This document shows, piece after piece, positions 55,155 to 63,935 of a stretch of DNA of 64,000 nucleotides. The translations under genes and the position numbers were made by a program. Below the pieces are notes generated by a model, which saw nothing but the letters and a program-made list of their open reading frames with translations, did no database searches and was not told the DNA's origin. Source of the DNA: Pedobacter kyungheensis. Lineage in GTDB: Bacteria; Bacteroidota; Bacteroidia; Sphingobacteriales; Sphingobacteriaceae. The stretch spans positions 186,001 to 250,000 of the forward strand of contig NZ_JSYN01000005.1 in NCBI RefSeq assembly GCF_000812965.1. The letters are read 5' to 3'. Position 1 is the first letter of the stretch; each line of letters opens with the position of its first letter.

Positions 55155-55790
55155 TTAGTTCTTATATAATGGATTTACACTTGCAGAATGACTTGATTTA
55201 TACAATGGATTATTTTTTTCTGCTGCTGTTGCAGCAAGCGCTGTAAATTTATAGGCGCCGGGTGCCAGATTGTTTAACTCTATGGTACCGCTTTCATCAG
55301 TAATCACGGTAATCAGGTTGCCACCAGGGTTTTTGCCTCCCTTTACTACAATGCCACCAATCGGCGAGCCTGCAACCCTCGATTTTGGGTTGCTTGCCGG
55401 TACAGAAATAACCAGTTTATAGTTACCGGTTGCCGGATTGTTAAATTCTATTTCTCCTTTTTCGTTAGTAGTAAGGTTAATGCTGTTATCGCCCGGGTTT
55501 TTGCCTCCTTTCACCACAATGCCGCCAATAGGCTGACCCTCAATAAAACTAATTTCACCTGTGGTGACATTGAGTTTTCCCTTTATCGATTTCATGATAC
55601 AAGGAAAATGCGATTCCGGGTAATTGAGTTTGCAATAATCGCAATAGTGCCCTTCCGGAGCAGCAGTTTTTAATTGCTGCGGAGCGGTCTCTTTTATGGT
55701 GGATGTAGTGGTGGCAGTTCTTTGTACTTGTGCAAAAACAGCAAATGAAATAGATAGCAGAAATACCGCTATTGCAGCACATTTTTTCAT
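55155..55790 (-). CDS. secreted protein with duplicated GGIVVKGGKNPG module
   Basis: A 211-residue protein with a signal peptide (MKKCAAIAVFLLSISFAVFA). Residues about 87-130 and 143-186 are two copies of a carboxypeptidase-regulatory-like beta domain, each opening with PIGGIVVKGGKNPG (shared exactly) and ending in NYKL/AYKF. Before them lie three cysteines (Cys50, Cys53, Cys64 in HYCDYCKLNYPESHFPC), a possible metal or disulfide knot. The tail repeats NPLYK twice. Not recognised as a named family. Confidence 0.75.
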   Translation of the reverse strand: MKKCAAIAVFLLSISFAVFAQVQRTATTTSTIKETAPQQLKTAAPEGHYCDYCKLNYPESHFPCIMKSIKGKLNVTTGEISFIEGQPIGGIVVKGGKNPGDNSINLTTNEKGEIEFNNPATGNYKLVISVPASNPKSRVAGSPIGGIVVKGGKNPGGNLITVITDESGTIELNNLAPGAYKFTALAATAAEKNNPLYKSSHSASVNPLYKN

Positions 55791-55871
55791 AATATTTGAT
55801 TAGAAGGCTAAAATTAATCAAAAAATATGGCTCCTGCTACTTTTTGCGCTGTGGGTAACTGAAATGAAACA

Positions 55872-56222
55872 CTATGATCGTTTAGTTTTTTTCGATGCTT
55901 TAGCAAATGGATTAAATGCCAGTGCCAGGTTAATCCAGTAATCGAGTTCATCATTCCGGTTTAATACATCTGCCGATACGAGTAGATAACCCTTCATTGG
56001 ACGGCCACCCATTACCATTTGCTCCCAGCCATCTTTATCAGTCAGGCTATCTAGAGTATTTGGATCGAGGCGTACCATCATGTCATTTCTGGAAATACCC
56101 AGACACATTTTACCGTTAACCATAAAAACCAAACCGCTAAACATCACTTTTTCTTCTACATCGGGCAGGTGTTGCAAACGTTCTGCTATGCGCAGGACGA
56201 GGGCTTCGTTGTATGTTCTCAT
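55872..56222 (-). CDS. TfoX N-terminal domain-containing protein
   Basis: A 116-residue soluble protein. MFSGLVFMVNGKMCLGISRNDMMVRLD is the TfoX/Sxy N-terminal domain pattern, and GGRPMKGYLLVSADVLNRNDELDYWINLALAFNP matches its C-terminal helix. The basic tail is ASKKTKRS. In other groups TfoX regulates competence; these short Bacteroidota versions have no proven role. It overlaps the upstream gene by four bases. Confidence 0.85.
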   Translation of the reverse strand: MRTYNEALVLRIAERLQHLPDVEEKVMFSGLVFMVNGKMCLGISRNDMMVRLDPNTLDSLTDKDGWEQMVMGGRPMKGYLLVSADVLNRNDELDYWINLALAFNPFAKASKKTKRS

Positions 56223-56818
56223 TGTTCATTTTTATATTCTTCCGACACAAATTTAATTCCATTTGAGGTAAAGAAATCTTTAAGCTTGCCAAATTTTTCT
56301 GTGCAATTTTCACCAAAATGAATGTTTTTTGAACTAACTCTTGTACCTTGACAATCGAAACAAATTTCGATAAAAGCTATTACCTTTCTTTTTTTATTAA
56401 AGAACAAAATGGCATTATGTGGATCATAGCATCTCATTCTGGTCACTATAACTCCATATTTTTTAGACGTATAACCTGTGTTGTAAAATAAATCGGTTAG
56501 TTTATCAATGTCTTTTAACGAAAGTTTTACTTCTTCTTTTACCATGCCTGTATCTAAAACCCCACCTTTAACCGGTAAACGACTTGAAAACTCGGAAATG
56601 GTATCTTGAAAAGAAATTAACGAAACAAATTCTGTTTGGTTAAAAGGATAAAACTGTTTCCTTTGTGCAGCATTATATTTATTGGTATGTAAGCAACGAG
56701 AGTTTTGCTCCATCAATAAATCCTGTTCTTCTATCGATAGTTCTTTTGATTTTTTTACTTGTGCAAATAAGGCACTACTGATGCATATCAAACAAATAAT
56801 ATTTAAGATTCTTAACAT
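56219..56818 (-). CDS. secreted protein, function unknown
   Basis: A 199-residue protein with a signal peptide (about residues 1-20, ending ALFAQ). RMRCYDPHNAILFF, KVIAFIEICFDCQGTRVSS and FGENCTEKFGKLKDFFTSNG contain conserved-looking cysteines (CFDC pair) that suggest metal or disulfide bonds. I do not recognise the family. It is coupled to the TfoX-like gene by an ATGA overlap. Confidence 0.7.
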   Translation of the reverse strand: MLRILNIICLICISSALFAQVKKSKELSIEEQDLLMEQNSRCLHTNKYNAAQRKQFYPFNQTEFVSLISFQDTISEFSSRLPVKGGVLDTGMVKEEVKLSLKDIDKLTDLFYNTGYTSKKYGVIVTRMRCYDPHNAILFFNKKRKVIAFIEICFDCQGTRVSSKNIHFGENCTEKFGKLKDFFTSNGIKFVSEEYKNEQ

Positions 56819-56891
56819 ATTAGAAACTTGTAGTGTTCAAAACTAAATTACATCTTTATTAACCATTTTTCAATAAACTACCGTTATTCTT

Positions 56892-56899
56892 TAAATTTG
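56892..56899 (+). promoter_or_regulatory. -7 promoter box of rnhB
   Basis: TAAATTTG fits TAnnTTTG. Only four bases separate its end from the rnhB ATG at 56904, so the transcript may begin at or next to the start codon. Confidence 0.5.
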
Positions 56900-56903
56900 C
56901 AAC

Positions 56904-57512
56904 ATGTTATTAAACTGCTATCAGGAAGAGTTATTAGAAGCTGGATGCGATGAAGCCGGAAGGGGCTGTTTGGCTGGGCCTGTATTTGCTGCCGCCGTAA
57001 TTTTACCCAAAGGTTTTGTGTTGGAAGGCTTGAACGATTCGAAGCAGTTATCGCACGAGCAACGCGATTTGTTAAGGCCCGTTATCGAAAAAGAAGCTTT
57101 GGCCTGGGCTGTAGCCTCTTGCGATCATGAAGAGATAGACCGCATCAACATCCTCAATGCTTCTTTTCTGGCCATGCACCGTGCCATCGAAAAGCTTAAG
57201 TCACAGCCAGGTTATCTGGTTATTGATGGTAACCGCTTTAAGGCATATCCGAATATTCCACACAGTTGCATAGTAAAAGGCGATGGTAAATATTTAAACA
57301 TTGCTGCGGCTTCTATTCTGGCCAAAACGCACCGCGATGAATACATGACCAACCTGCATGTAGATTACCCGCATTATAACTGGCAAAAAAACAAAGGCTA
57401 CCCCACCATTGCACACCGTAAAGCGGTGCTCGAAATTGGTTTATCGCCCTTTCACCGCAAAACTTTTAATGTAAGCGATCCTCAGCTTGAGCTGTTTTCA
57501 AAAAACGCTTAA
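56904..57512 (+). CDS. rnhB: ribonuclease HII
   Basis: A 202-residue enzyme. [13 protein letters not shown] has the catalytic Asp16-Glu17 in DEAGRG, and [25 protein letters not shown] carries the further acidic residues. It cuts RNA in RNA/DNA hybrids and removes single ribonucleotides. Length is typical. The GTG-started glycosyltransferase follows 21 bp later. Confidence 0.97.
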   Translation: MLLNCYQEELLEAGCDEAGRGCLAGPVFAAAVILPKGFVLEGLNDSKQLSHEQRDLLRPVIEKEALAWAVASCDHEEIDRINILNASFLAMHRAIEKLKSQPGYLVIDGNRFKAYPNIPHSCIVKGDGKYLNIAAASILAKTHRDEYMTNLHVDYPHYNWQKNKGYPTIAHRKAVLEIGLSPFHRKTFNVSDPQLELFSKNA

Positions 57513-57533
57513 AATTTCGTATTTTCACGGCAC

Positions 57534-58736
57534 GTGAAGATTCTGTTAATTACTAAGCGGGTTCCCTTTCCGCCAAATAGTGGTTATCCGATTGTGGTTT
57601 ACAATACCATAAAAGGCCTGCTGCAACTTGGTGCAGATATTACTTTGTTTAGTCTTAACCCCAGCAAGGGTAGGGTTGATATTGATGATATTTACGACCC
57701 GATTTTTGAGCAGATTAAATACCATACCTGCGATCTGGATACTGACGTCAATATCTGGTCGGCCTTTTTTAATATTTTTACCAACGAATCTTACAACGTT
57801 TCCAGGTATTACAGCGAGGATGCTGCCAAACAGCTCGAAAGCCTGCTGCGCGAAAATGCATTCGACATTATCCAGTTTGAAGGACTTTTTGTGGTACCTT
57901 ATTTGGATGTAGTTAAGGCCAACAGTAATGCCAAACTGATTTACCGGGCACATAATATCGAATTTACCATGTGGGAGCGCCTTTCCCACTCCGAAAAGTT
58001 CCTCATTCGCCGTAAATACCTCGCTTTTCTGGCACAGCGTTTAAAAGCTTACGAAACTGATCAGATTAACCGTTTCCACAAGATTTTTGCCATTAGTGAG
58101 CCCGACAGGCAAAGTATATTGCGGTTTGGCTGCGAAGTGCCGATGTCGGTTTTTCCCGTAGCCATAGATCTGGAAAAATATAAGGTAGATAAAAGTAAAA
58201 CCAGTTTCCCTACATTGTTCCATTTGGGAGCTATGGATTGGAGGCCAAACCAGGAAGGTTTAGAATGGTTTTTAGATGATATTTGGCCGGATATAGAAAA
58301 ACTGAATAAAGACCTGCGCTTTTACATTGCCGGTAAAAACATGCAGAAGCATTTTTTTGAATACGATTCTGAAAACCTGATTGTAGAAGGAGAAGTTTTT
58401 GATGCGATAGAGTTTATGAATTCGAAGGCGATTATGATTGTTCCTTTAATTTCGGGTACAGGCATGCGGGTAAAAATTATTGAGGGGATGGCCATGAAAA
58501 AATGTATTATTGCCACCGCCACTGCTGCCGAAGGAATAAACTGCAGGCATGGTCACGATATCTTAATCGCTGATTCGGCCGATGAGTTTTACCGCTCTAT
58601 ATTACAATGTATTATTAACCCCAAACGTTGGATGGAAATTGGCGAAAATGCCCGTAAAACAGTAGAGAATGATCACGGTGTGCATTTAATATCTTCTAAA
58701 ATGCTCAAAATTTACGAAGAACTAATTGGGCTATAG
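57534..58736 (+). CDS. family 4 glycosyltransferase, GTG start
   Basis: A 400-residue GT-B enzyme. Start MKILLITKRVPFPPNSGYPIVVYN uses GTG at 57534; no ATG in frame fits. FEGLFVVPYLDVVKAN and YRAHNIEFTMWERLS are N-domain blocks, LFHLGAMDWRPNQEGLEWFLDDIWP and VPLISGTGMRVKIIEGMAMKKCIIATATAAEGIN form the donor-binding C-domain. Similar to surface-polysaccharide GT4 enzymes of the Glyco_trans_1_4 type. Downstream of rnhB by 21 bp, likely one transcript. Confidence 0.9.
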   Translation: MKILLITKRVPFPPNSGYPIVVYNTIKGLLQLGADITLFSLNPSKGRVDIDDIYDPIFEQIKYHTCDLDTDVNIWSAFFNIFTNESYNVSRYYSEDAAKQLESLLRENAFDIIQFEGLFVVPYLDVVKANSNAKLIYRAHNIEFTMWERLSHSEKFLIRRKYLAFLAQRLKAYETDQINRFHKIFAISEPDRQSILRFGCEVPMSVFPVAIDLEKYKVDKSKTSFPTLFHLGAMDWRPNQEGLEWFLDDIWPDIEKLNKDLRFYIAGKNMQKHFFEYDSENLIVEGEVFDAIEFMNSKAIMIVPLISGTGMRVKIIEGMAMKKCIIATATAAEGINCRHGHDILIADSADEFYRSILQCIINPKRWMEIGENARKTVENDHGVHLISSKMLKIYEELIGL

Positions 58737-58784
58737 CAGGAAACAAGCCTGGGATAGGTTTACAGACCTTGGTTTTTAAACCCG

Positions 58785-58802
58785 ATCCGATAGCTATCGG
58801 AT
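58785..58802. repeat. 18-bp perfect palindrome, second copy
   Basis: ATCCGATAGCTATCGGAT, identical to 15678-15695. It is in the 215-bp space between the glycosyltransferase and gcvT, with no outer TGCTGA/TCAGCA arms visible here. Confidence 0.9.
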
Positions 58803-58924
58803 AAAGCGGGCATGAAATAAAGCGTAAAGCGGGGCTGCGGCTGCGATGAAATGCTTGCTTTCATTTTCAAAAAAGCAGCTTAAATCTCCTGAATTTTTAG
58901 CCTTAAACATTGTCATTTTCTTAG

Positions 58925-58932
58925 TACTTTTG
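58925..58932 (+). promoter_or_regulatory. -7 promoter box of gcvT
   Basis: TACTTTTG matches TAnnTTTG and lies 19 bp before the gcvT ATG. The TTG at 58910-58912 is 12 bp upstream, too close for the normal -33 element. Confidence 0.45.
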
Positions 58933-58951
58933 CCGCAACTAAAAAATTAGC

Positions 58952-60031
58952 ATGAAAAATACCGCATTAACAGAAAAACACATCGCTTTAGGCGCTAAAA
59001 TGGTTCCATTTGCTGGCTATAATATGCCGGTTACTTACGAAGGTATAAACGCAGAACATGCAACTGTTCGTAATGGGGTTGGTGTTTTTGATGTTAGCCA
59101 CATGGGCGAGTTTATTTTAAAAGGTGAAAATGCATTGGATCTTATTCAGCGTGTAACCAGCAACGATGCCTCGAAGTTACACGATGGTAAAGTACAATAC
59201 TCTTGCCTGCCTAATAAAGACGGTGGTATTGTTGATGATTTATTGGTTTACCGCATCGACGAGAAAACTTATATGCTCGTTGTAAATGCATCGAACATTG
59301 AAAAAGACTGGAACTGGATTGAGCAGTTTAACACCAATGGCGTTGAAATGCATAATATTTCTGATCAGACTTCACTTTTAGCTATTCAGGGGCCGAAAGC
59401 TGCCGATGCTTTACAAAGCTTAACAGATGTAAATCTGGCCGCGATGGAGTATTATACCTTTGTTAAAGGTACTTTTGCTGGCATTGAAAATGTAGTAATC
59501 TCGGCAACAGGTTATACCGGAGCAGGTGGTTTTGAGATTTATTTCGAAAACCAGTATGCTAACCAGATTTGGGATGCCATTTTTGAAGCCGGACAAGCAC
59601 AAAACATTAAACCAATTGGTTTGGGTGCCCGTGATACACTACGCTTAGAAATGGGTTTCTGTTTATATGGAAATGATATTGACGATACTACTTCGCCAAT
59701 TGAAGCAGGTTTAGGCTGGATTACTAAATTTTCGAAGCCATTTACTAATTCTGAAGCCTTGCAAGCTCAAAAAGAAGCTGGAATTCAGAAAAAACTGGTT
59801 GGTTTCGAAATGATTGATCGTGGTATTCCGCGTCATGACTATGAAATTGTTGATGCAGAAGGAAATGTAATTGGCAGGGTAACTTCGGGTACACAGGCTC
59901 CTTCATTGCAAAAAGCGATCGGTATGGGCTATGTAGCTAAAGATTTTGCTAAAGAAGGAACTGAAGTTTTCATCAGCATCCGAAATACACCGATTAAAGC
60001 AAAAGTGGTTAAATTCCCTTTTTATAAATAA
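58952..60031 (+). CDS. gcvT: glycine cleavage system aminomethyltransferase
   Basis: A 359-residue T-protein. [38 protein letters not shown] and [18 protein letters not shown] are conserved folate-binding and active-site blocks, and [19 protein letters not shown] belongs to the C-terminal domain. It passes the methylene unit of glycine from H-protein to tetrahydrofolate. The gcvH and gcvP partners are not in this window. Followed 31 bp later by a YhcG-type gene and then comB. Confidence 0.96.
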   Translation: MKNTALTEKHIALGAKMVPFAGYNMPVTYEGINAEHATVRNGVGVFDVSHMGEFILKGENALDLIQRVTSNDASKLHDGKVQYSCLPNKDGGIVDDLLVYRIDEKTYMLVVNASNIEKDWNWIEQFNTNGVEMHNISDQTSLLAIQGPKAADALQSLTDVNLAAMEYYTFVKGTFAGIENVVISATGYTGAGGFEIYFENQYANQIWDAIFEAGQAQNIKPIGLGARDTLRLEMGFCLYGNDIDDTTSPIEAGLGWITKFSKPFTNSEALQAQKEAGIQKKLVGFEMIDRGIPRHDYEIVDAEGNVIGRVTSGTQAPSLQKAIGMGYVAKDFAKEGTEVFISIRNTPIKAKVVKFPFYK

Positions 60032-60062
60032 GGATATTTAAAGCAGCAATATTTTTGAACTG

Positions 60063-61127
60063 ATGAAACCAGAAGAAAATAAATACAATGAGCTGCTTTA
60101 TCAAATAGGATCTACTTTACAAACAGCCAAACAAAATGCCATCAAGGCAATTAATGTTGAGCTGATTATTGCCAATTGGAAAATTGGAAGATATATTGTT
60201 GATTTTGAACAGCATGGTAAGCTCAGGGCTGCATATGGGAAAGAGCTGTTGGTAACCCTTTCAGCAGATCTGAAGTTAAAGTACGGCAAAGGATTTAGCC
60301 GTTCGAGCTTGCAGTTGATGCGTTCGTTTTATATCAATTATCCAAAATTTCAGCCTTTTGCTGATGAAGATTTAATTCGCCAGACGGTGTCTGGCGAATT
60401 CTCAAAACGCCAGACACCGTCTGGCATTTTTCTAAGTTGGAGTCATTATGCCGAGCTTTTGACTATTTCTGATGAGCTTGCAAGAAGCTTTTATGAAGTA
60501 CAAGCCATAAAAGAAAATTGGAGTTTTAGAGAAATGAAGCGTCAGATTGATTCTGCTCTATTTCAAAGACTAGCGCTCAGCAAAGACAAAAGTGGTGTTT
60601 TGGCTTTAGCTGAAAAGGGGCAGGTAATTGATAGGTCTGAAGACTTAGTTAAAGATCCTTATGTTTTTGAATTTTTAAACCTACCTGCCGGAAGTATCAT
60701 TAAAGAGTCTGGCTTAGAAAAAAGACTCATTGATAATTTACAGAAATTTCTTTTAGAGCTTGGTAAAGGTTTTTCTTTTGTAGCCAGGCAGTTTAAAATT
60801 ACGGTTGATAATGAGCACATGTTTGTTGATATCGTATTTTATCATCGAATATTAAGATGTTTCGTGCTAATTGACTTAAAAACAAAAAAGGTTAAACATC
60901 AGGATATTGGTCAGATGAATTTTTATCTCAACTATTTTAAAGATGAAGAAAATGTTGAGGGGGATAATGATCCAATCGGGATTATTATTGCGGCTGATAA
61001 AAATGAATTTTTGGTTAAATATGCAACCGGAGGGCTTTCAAATAAAATATTTGTGTCTAAATATCAACTTTATTTACCAGATCAAAAGCTTTTGGAAGAA
61101 AAGGTAAAAGAAATTATAAATGAATAG
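60063..61127 (+). CDS. YhcG-like PDDEXK nuclease family protein (DUF1016)
   Basis: A 354-residue protein. The N-terminal DUF1016 region (about residues 1-160) ends in FLSWSHYAELL, and a middle PSGIF-type spacer precedes it. The C-terminal PDDEXK domain has HMFVDIVFYHRILRCFVLIDLKTKKVKHQDIGQMNFYL, with the Asp and Asp-x-Lys metal-binding residues. Residues about 106-121 (RQTVSGEFSKRQTPSG) are encoded by the paired palindromes at 60378-60425. The gene sits between gcvT and comB. Relatives are implicated in DNA metabolism or defence, unproven here. Confidence 0.9.
   Translation: MKPEENKYNELLYQIGSTLQTAKQNAIKAINVELIIANWKIGRYIVDFEQHGKLRAAYGKELLVTLSADLKLKYGKGFSRSSLQLMRSFYINYPKFQPFADEDLIRQTVSGEFSKRQTPSGIFLSWSHYAELLTISDELARSFYEVQAIKENWSFREMKRQIDSALFQRLALSKDKSGVLALAEKGQVIDRSEDLVKDPYVFEFLNLPAGSIIKESGLEKRLIDNLQKFLLELGKGFSFVARQFKITVDNEHMFVDIVFYHRILRCFVLIDLKTKKVKHQDIGQMNFYLNYFKDEENVEGDNDPIGIIIAADKNEFLVKYATGGLSNKIFVSKYQLYLPDQKLLEEKVKEIINE
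60378..60425. repeat. paired palindromes inside the YhcG-type gene
   Basis: CGCCAGAC-GGT-GTCTGGCG (60378-60396) is a hairpin with 8-bp stem. Eleven bases later 60408-60425 carries its reverse complement, so each forms its own hairpin and the two could also pair as one larger stem. Both stay in frame and encode RQTVSGE and RQTPSGI. Confidence 0.9.
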
Positions 61128-61137
61128 AATATCCGAT

Positions 61138-61854
61138 ATGTCAAAAAAAATAGAAGTTTGCTTAACACCCGCTTTGATCGATTTATATGATATAGAGCAA
61201 AGCATTGTGGTGGTTATTGATATTTTAAGGGCTACATCATCCATAACTTATGGAATCGATAATGGCGCTGAAGCTATTATTCCGGTTGCTCATGTAGAGG
61301 ATTGTCTGAAATACAGTGATAGTGGATTTTTATTGGCCGCCGAAAGGAATGGTGAAGTAGTGGCTGGTTACGATTTCGGAAATTCGCCTTTTTCTTATAC
61401 CCCAGAAAAAGTTGGCGGAAAAACAGTGGTACTAACTACTACCAACGGTACAAAGGCATTACATCTGGCGCAAAAAAGAGCACATCAGGTGGTTATAGGC
61501 TCCTTTCTCAATTTAGATACGCTTTGCGATTATTTAAAAAGCCAGGATAAGCATGTGTTGTTATTGTGTGCTGGTTGGAAAGATCAGTTCAATTTAGAAG
61601 ATACCTTGTTTGCCGGAGCTGTAGTGAATCAACTGCGTCAAAGCTTTGAGCATTTCGACGATTCTAGTGTTGCTGCTGAAGATTTATATTTGTTGGCGAA
61701 AGATGATTTAAGAGCCTACCTGCGCAAATCATCACACAGTCACCGTTTGGCTCAGCTGAATATCGAAGAAGATGTTGTATTTTGTTTGCAGTTAAATATT
61801 TGTAAGGCTATTCCCGTTTTAAACGGCGAAAGTTTAGTGGCTTTAAAACACTAG
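61138..61854 (+). CDS. comB: 2-phosphosulfolactate phosphatase family protein
   Basis: The ATG at 61138 gives 238 residues (MSKKIEVCLTP, as relatives begin); an ATG at 61120, overlapping the previous gene by eight bases, would add six. VVIDILRATSSITYGIDNGAEAIIPV, AAERNGEVVAGYDFGNSPFSY and VVLTTTNGTKALHL are ComB blocks with conserved Asp, Arg and Glu residues. The family dephosphorylates 2-phospho-3-sulfolactate in coenzyme M or sulfonate pathways; in this phylum the true substrate is uncertain. It ends four bases into the convergent barrel gene. Confidence 0.9.
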   Translation: MSKKIEVCLTPALIDLYDIEQSIVVVIDILRATSSITYGIDNGAEAIIPVAHVEDCLKYSDSGFLLAAERNGEVVAGYDFGNSPFSYTPEKVGGKTVVLTTTNGTKALHLAQKRAHQVVIGSFLNLDTLCDYLKSQDKHVLLLCAGWKDQFNLEDTLFAGAVVNQLRQSFEHFDDSSVAAEDLYLLAKDDLRAYLRKSSHSHRLAQLNIEEDVVFCLQLNICKAIPVLNGESLVALKH

Positions 61855-62765
61855 AAAGTAAAGTTCAGGCCTAAGGCAATTGTATTTGCCCTGAATTTAG
61901 CACCGTTAAATTGTGTTTCTTCTGTTTTGCGGTTATTGTAGTAGGCACGGTCTACACCTGTATAGGTATTAATGTTATTGATTTTATAATCGAGTTCCAG
62001 TTGAAGCATTTTGTTTAACGGAACAGTCAGGTTGACATTTCCATTAAGTGCAAAAGAATTTGCAGCATGGGTAAAACTCACCGGTTTTTGAAAATCGGGG
62101 ATTAAATTCCAGTTGGCCTTTGCCGAATATTTATAAAAGCCGCCTAAAATACCTGCACTTATGCGGAATAATTTGGCTTTAAAAGTTCCCTCAAGCCCAA
62201 AATCAAAACCTTTATACCTGCTTTGGTAGGTAGAATTTAAACCCGCACTATTGGGGTTGCTGGCGCTTTCTAATAAATAAAATTTTTGCTCGTTGTAAGA
62301 TAAACCAATAAGCGGGCTGAATGCAAATTGTTCTGAATTGAATACCTGATAACTGAGCTGCAGGCTGGTGTTAAAAAGATAACCTTTATTGGCGTTAAGC
62401 AAATCGTAGTAAAAAGCACTTTGGCGGTTATCATCTGCGTAATCGGTATCTTCTGCCTCGCCTTTGGTAGTCTTACTGTATTGATTACTGGTTTTTACCG
62501 TTAACCGATCTGTAATGTGGTATTTCACATCCAATCCGAATGCAGGTCCTTTTAAATTTTTCCAGATGAGTTCTGATAAGATGTTGGGGGTTGTACCCGA
62601 AGCATTGCCGGCAATAGACCAATCGAATTTTGATTGTTGGATGCCTATGGAAGGCTTAATTTCCCATTTTTTTGATGGGCTTTGTGCAAATGCAGCTGTA
62701 TAAAAGAGGACTAAGGTTAAACAAATTAGTAATCGGTTAAGCGTACGCAAAAAAATAAGCTGCAT
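61851..62765 (-). CDS. outer-membrane beta-barrel protein
   Basis: A 304-residue protein with a signal peptide (about residues 1-27, ending AAFAQ). The mature chain alternates polar and hydrophobic residues with aromatic belts (LTVKTSNQYSK, FAFSPLIGLSYNEQKFYLLE, KLFRISAGILGGFYKYSA) and ends in a terminal Phe (ALGLNFTF), as outer-membrane barrels do. Roughly 12 strands are plausible. Ligand or pore function unknown. Tail-to-tail with comB, overlapping by four bases. Confidence 0.8.
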   Translation of the reverse strand: MQLIFLRTLNRLLICLTLVLFYTAAFAQSPSKKWEIKPSIGIQQSKFDWSIAGNASGTTPNILSELIWKNLKGPAFGLDVKYHITDRLTVKTSNQYSKTTKGEAEDTDYADDNRQSAFYYDLLNANKGYLFNTSLQLSYQVFNSEQFAFSPLIGLSYNEQKFYLLESASNPNSAGLNSTYQSRYKGFDFGLEGTFKAKLFRISAGILGGFYKYSAKANWNLIPDFQKPVSFTHAANSFALNGNVNLTVPLNKMLQLELDYKINNINTYTGVDRAYYNNRKTEETQFNGAKFRANTIALGLNFTF

Positions 62766-62836
62766 ATTTTATTTCTGTTTTAAACTACAAAATACACATA
62801 GTGGCCAAGTATATGCCACTATGTGTAAATTAATTT

Positions 62837-63628
62837 TTAGAATGGATACACTGAAGCAATAAATGATTTATCGGTAGGAGATAAAACGGTATTCCATCCC
62901 ACTTCAAAATCGCCGATTGTTAGTTCATTAGGAACCGCATAATGCATAATCGAAAATTTATCGTATGCGCTGTAATTGGTCTGCGTAGTGCTGTATTTAG
63001 CAAAGATGTTATTATCTGTTGTTGCTTCATCCCAATAATTTGGAGCCGCTGCATAATAAGCATAAACAGCTGGCTTGTCCCACGGAATAGATACCAAAGG
63101 ATGTTGGTGTTCGTGAATCATTCCCAATGCATGGCCAAATTCGTGTATTACCACGCGGCTATATTCCGAATCTGCAGTATTATCGGTCAGCCAGCCATAA
63201 TTCATGGTTGCACCAGTGCTTGGTGTCGATTTTCCAATGTACGACCATGATCCTCCGCTGGCAAAAGTTACCCTGATTTTAGCGGTATTATCGTTGGTTA
63301 CAAAATTGAATTTAATGTTGGCATATTGTTCCCATTGTTTGGCAAACTGGATTACTTTAGCCCTAACGGTTGAAGTACCTCCATTTAGACTTACTTTAAT
63401 GGTAGAGCCATTTGGCCATTTGGTTGAAGTGATTACTGCGCCTCTGGGCGTAGTGCCGTCAAGTGTTCTTTCCGTACAGATTTTGATATCGCTCATTTGG
63501 TTGACACTTAAACTTTCAGGGCGATCTAAGGTTTCGGTTTCAGTTGGTTTTTCTTTTTTACAAGAATATAAAGACAAAGTTAGGGCTAAGGCAATAAGTG
63601 CTGCCTTGTTTAATTTTAAAAAATTCAT
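62837..63628 (-). CDS. astacin-like (M12A) metalloprotease lipoprotein
   Basis: A 263-residue protein with a lipobox (SLYSCKKEK, Cys23). HEFGHALGMIHEHQHP has the metzincin zinc ligands His162, His166 and His172 with Glu163 as base, and SIMHYAVP is the Met-turn. The catalytic domain (about residues 60-263) is a compact single domain without extra modules. It is expected to degrade protein at the cell surface or outside. Upstream, 63629-63935 is very AT-rich with no other gene seen. Confidence 0.94.
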   Translation of the reverse strand: MNFLKLNKAALIALALTLSLYSCKKEKPTETETLDRPESLSVNQMSDIKICTERTLDGTTPRGAVITSTKWPNGSTIKVSLNGGTSTVRAKVIQFAKQWEQYANIKFNFVTNDNTAKIRVTFASGGSWSYIGKSTPSTGATMNYGWLTDNTADSEYSRVVIHEFGHALGMIHEHQHPLVSIPWDKPAVYAYYAAAPNYWDEATTDNNIFAKYSTTQTNYSAYDKFSIMHYAVPNELTIGDFEVGWNTVLSPTDKSFIASVYPF

Positions 63629-63935
63629 GTTTTAGGTTGTTTAGGTAAAAATTAATGATCTGTGTTATTTGACTGAAAAATCGAGTTAGAAAATAGTAAA
63701 CACAGGGATTCTCCGCTTCTGCTGAAGCATGGTCTGGTTAAAAAACATAGGTAAGACGTTTAGGTTAAATACCATGCATTTTGCAAAGTATAATCCTAAA
63801 GTAAAATATTATTATATAACAAGCAAGAGAAATGTAATATTTTTATTTCAATTGTGTAATTATTACACTATATTTTTATTGCATATAAATATTCTTTACT
63901 GTAGTTTTAATTCTACTTTAATAGATTGTAAACTA

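Noticed and set aside
58737..58951. Glycine riboswitch before gcvT
   Set aside because: No tandem aptamer-like conserved segments are seen; the space holds the 18-bp palindrome and a TAnnTTTG box.
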